In this document: one piece after another, positions 62,696 through 64,000 of the stretch
Numbering within the stretch: the stretch's first letter is position 1
Layout: every line of letters starts with the position of its first letter
Source: Anaerolineae bacterium
Lineage (GTDB): Bacteria; Chloroflexota; Anaerolineae; Promineifilales; Promineifilaceae
Assembly (NCBI GenBank): GCA_023384415.1
Contig: JAHDWJ010000016.1
Coordinates: 1-64,000 of the forward strand
Length of the DNA stretch: 64,000 nt
Direction: 5' to 3'
Translations under genes and position numbers: made by a program
The notes under the pieces: generated by a model
Database searches by the model: none
What the model was told of the DNA's origin: nothing
The model's input: only the letters and a program-made list of their open reading frames with translations

Positions 62696-64000
62696 TTATA
62701 TGGAAATAGAGCCTTTGCGGAAATCGGTTGCGCCTAGCAGCACATTGAGGAGAACAGCGTGTCCCTGGGCGGCGTCTTGTTTGACCTGCTGCAAAGTGGT
62801 AAATAAATCGGCCGGGTTGTCCAGTTTATACCCTCGCCCACCAAACCCTTGTGCGGCCGCATGGTAATCAGTGTGCGTAAGCTGTGTCCCGACGGCTGTG
62901 CCAAACCAGACCACCTGATCGCGGGCAATTTGTGACCAGGCGGCATCATTGCCCACCACAGCGATGACCGGCAGATGGTGCCGGGTAAAAGTGTCAAACT
63001 CAGCCAGGGAATAAGCACATGCCCCATCCCCATACAACAGCCATACTTCAGCTTCTGGGCGGCACAATTTGGCTCCCAGAGCAAAACCGGCCCCCACCCC
63101 CAACGTGCCGAACGGGCCAGGATCAAGCCAGGAAAGCGGGGTTCGCGGCCGCACCGTATAAGCTGCCGTGGCCACAAAATCTCCTCCATCGCCGATTAGC
63201 ACCGCATCCGAACCAATCATCTGCTCCAGAGTCAGGCAGAGGTCCAGCGGGTTGATATAGGTTGTGACCTGGGCTGCCTGCTGCCGGATCGCTTCATCCC
63301 GCAGATGATCGCGCTGGCGCAGCGTCTCATGCCAGACCGACCAACGGCTATTTTCTGGCGTTAGCGCGGCCGCGGCCGCGCGCAAAAACGCCCCTGGCTC
63401 AGCCAATACCCCGATGTCCGGTTTGCGGTTTTTGCCCAACTGCTCCAGGCTCCGGTTGATGGAGACAAGGGTGGCCCGGCGGTTGATGTGATTGCCATAC
63501 CCCAGGCGAAAATCGCACGGCACTCCCGCTAAAATCACCAAGTCTGCTTCCCGCAGGGCTTCCTTCCGCTGATGACGCAGGTGGAGCGGGTCATGCCCCA
63601 ACAGCCCCCGCGCCATGCCAGAAAGGTAGGTGGGGATGTTGAGATTGAGGATAGCCTGTTGGGTCGCGGCCGCATCCGGGGCTATTTGTACCACCTGGCT
63701 GCCGGCCACTAAAACGGGCCGCTCCGCCCTTTGCAACTGCTCTACCACCTGGCTCAACTGCCGCTGGGTGAATTGGGGCACGGTGATAGCTGGCGCGGCC
63801 GCGGGGGTCTCCCCCATCCCGGCAAACAGCCGATCCAGATGCCTCTGAATGTACCATCGGGTGGCCCGACTGCCCCAATCATCCCCTTTGGGCATATCGG
63901 CGGCGTACCATTGGCGGGTTGTCTCTTCCGGATACAGCAAATCCAGGGGCAGCTCTACAAATACCGGGCCAGGCACACCGGATTGGGCTGCGGCAAATGC
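62696..64000 (-). CDS. ILVBL/HACL2-like thiamine-diphosphate lyase (5' end outside window)
   Basis: The C-terminal ~434 residues are visible. They contain '[18 protein letters not shown]', '[13 protein letters not shown]', '[14 protein letters not shown]', '[25 protein letters not shown]', TPP motif '[16 protein letters not shown]...VGNDAAW' and an ending '[12 protein letters not shown]'. From memory these blocks match human ILVBL/HACL2, a 2-hydroxyacyl-CoA lyase, better than bacterial acetolactate synthase. The substrate here is inferred. It has six GCGGCCGC octamers, two overlapping (63366-63379). Confidence 0.82.
   Translation of the reverse strand, partial: [434 protein letters not shown]

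Larger units (their letters stand above)
1936..63802. repeat. Highly iterated palindrome GCGGCCGC (dispersed, about 106 copies)
   Basis: I counted about 106 copies by hand from 1936 to 63795. At ~56% GC only about 2-3 would be expected in 64 kb. Nearly all are inside genes, in all three frames (as Ala-Ala-Ala, Gly-Arg or Arg-Pro). Local peaks are 50085-50143 (three), 13898-14455 (five) and 63366-63802 (four). Gaps include 7829-9279, 28989-31677, 39991-43353 and 59730-61363. Two copies overlap at 63366-63379. No role is known; the pattern parallels HIP1 of cyanobacteria. Confidence 0.9.

Overview
The window reads as a bacterial chromosome segment of mid-50s % GC (estimated by eye). The best guess is a Chloroflexota of the Anaerolineae/Ardenticatenia type. 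This is inferred from the gene families, from a secreted protein ending in an FYLPIV-like tail, from a dnaG-rpoD block with a long acidic RpoD leader, from a complete-style nuo operon, and from spacers full of short hairpin repeats. No rRNA or taxonomic marker was searched, so the assignment is tentative.

Layout. Bases 1-530 hold the end of a secreted beta-propeller-like protein. Bases 1658-4435 hold an ECF sigma/anti-sigma pair and a class V aminotransferase. Bases 4671-9089 form a variable, defence-like patch: HerA ATPase, a small protein plus nucleotidyltransferase pair, a Dam-type methylase, and a decayed Rpn-like nuclease gene. That decayed gene is split by a single integron-type gene cassette with its attC site. 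Bases 9223-23226 carry mixed metabolic and envelope genes: VIT/VWA protein, ICMT-like methyltransferase behind two DtxR-type operators, aminotransferase/Nudix pair, AviRa-like rRNA methyltransferase, iPGM, tRNA-Asn, FAD monooxygenase and P450. Bases 23554-27186 are dnaG-rpoD. Bases 27202-27772 are a broken BrnT toxin beside an intact antitoxin-like gene. Bases 28099-43368 are nuoABCDEFGHIJKLM, with an AT-rich lipoprotein island between nuoL and nuoM and no nuoN. Bases 43471-47443 hold a phosphoesterase, toxin-antitoxin wreckage and a molybdopterin oxidoreductase. Bases 48042-55916 hold PcrA/UvrD, a TPR protein, a CcdA/thioredoxin lipoprotein pair and a MoeA-PBP fusion. Bases 55955-64000 are a minus-strand run of a secreted M28 peptidase, a polysaccharide or lipid-glycan cluster (GT39, FAD oxidoreductase, WecB, GT2), and a thiamine-diphosphate lyase closely resembling vertebrate ILVBL/HACL2.

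Two genome-wide patterns dominate. (1) The octamer palindrome GCGGCCGC occurs about 106 times by hand count, where roughly 2-3 would be expected by composition. It sits mostly inside genes, often as Ala-Ala-Ala, Gly-Arg or Arg-Pro codons, and is absent from the foreign or decayed patches. It behaves like the cyanobacterial HIP1 element but with a different sequence. (2) The spacers are built from many different 7-bp tandem repeats (for example CCTCAGT, CCCCAGT, ACTCGAA, AATAACT, GTGAGCA). They resemble cyanobacterial STRRs, and in three places they have entered coding sequence in frame.

How the genes work together. nuo provides complex I. The molybdopterin oxidoreductase and the MoeA fusion form a molybdenum theme. 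The CcdA/TlpA pair handles extracytoplasmic thiols. The 55.9-62.3 kb cluster makes and modifies a surface glycan. The toxin-antitoxin fragments, Rpn pseudogene and integron cassette mark sites of past gene traffic.
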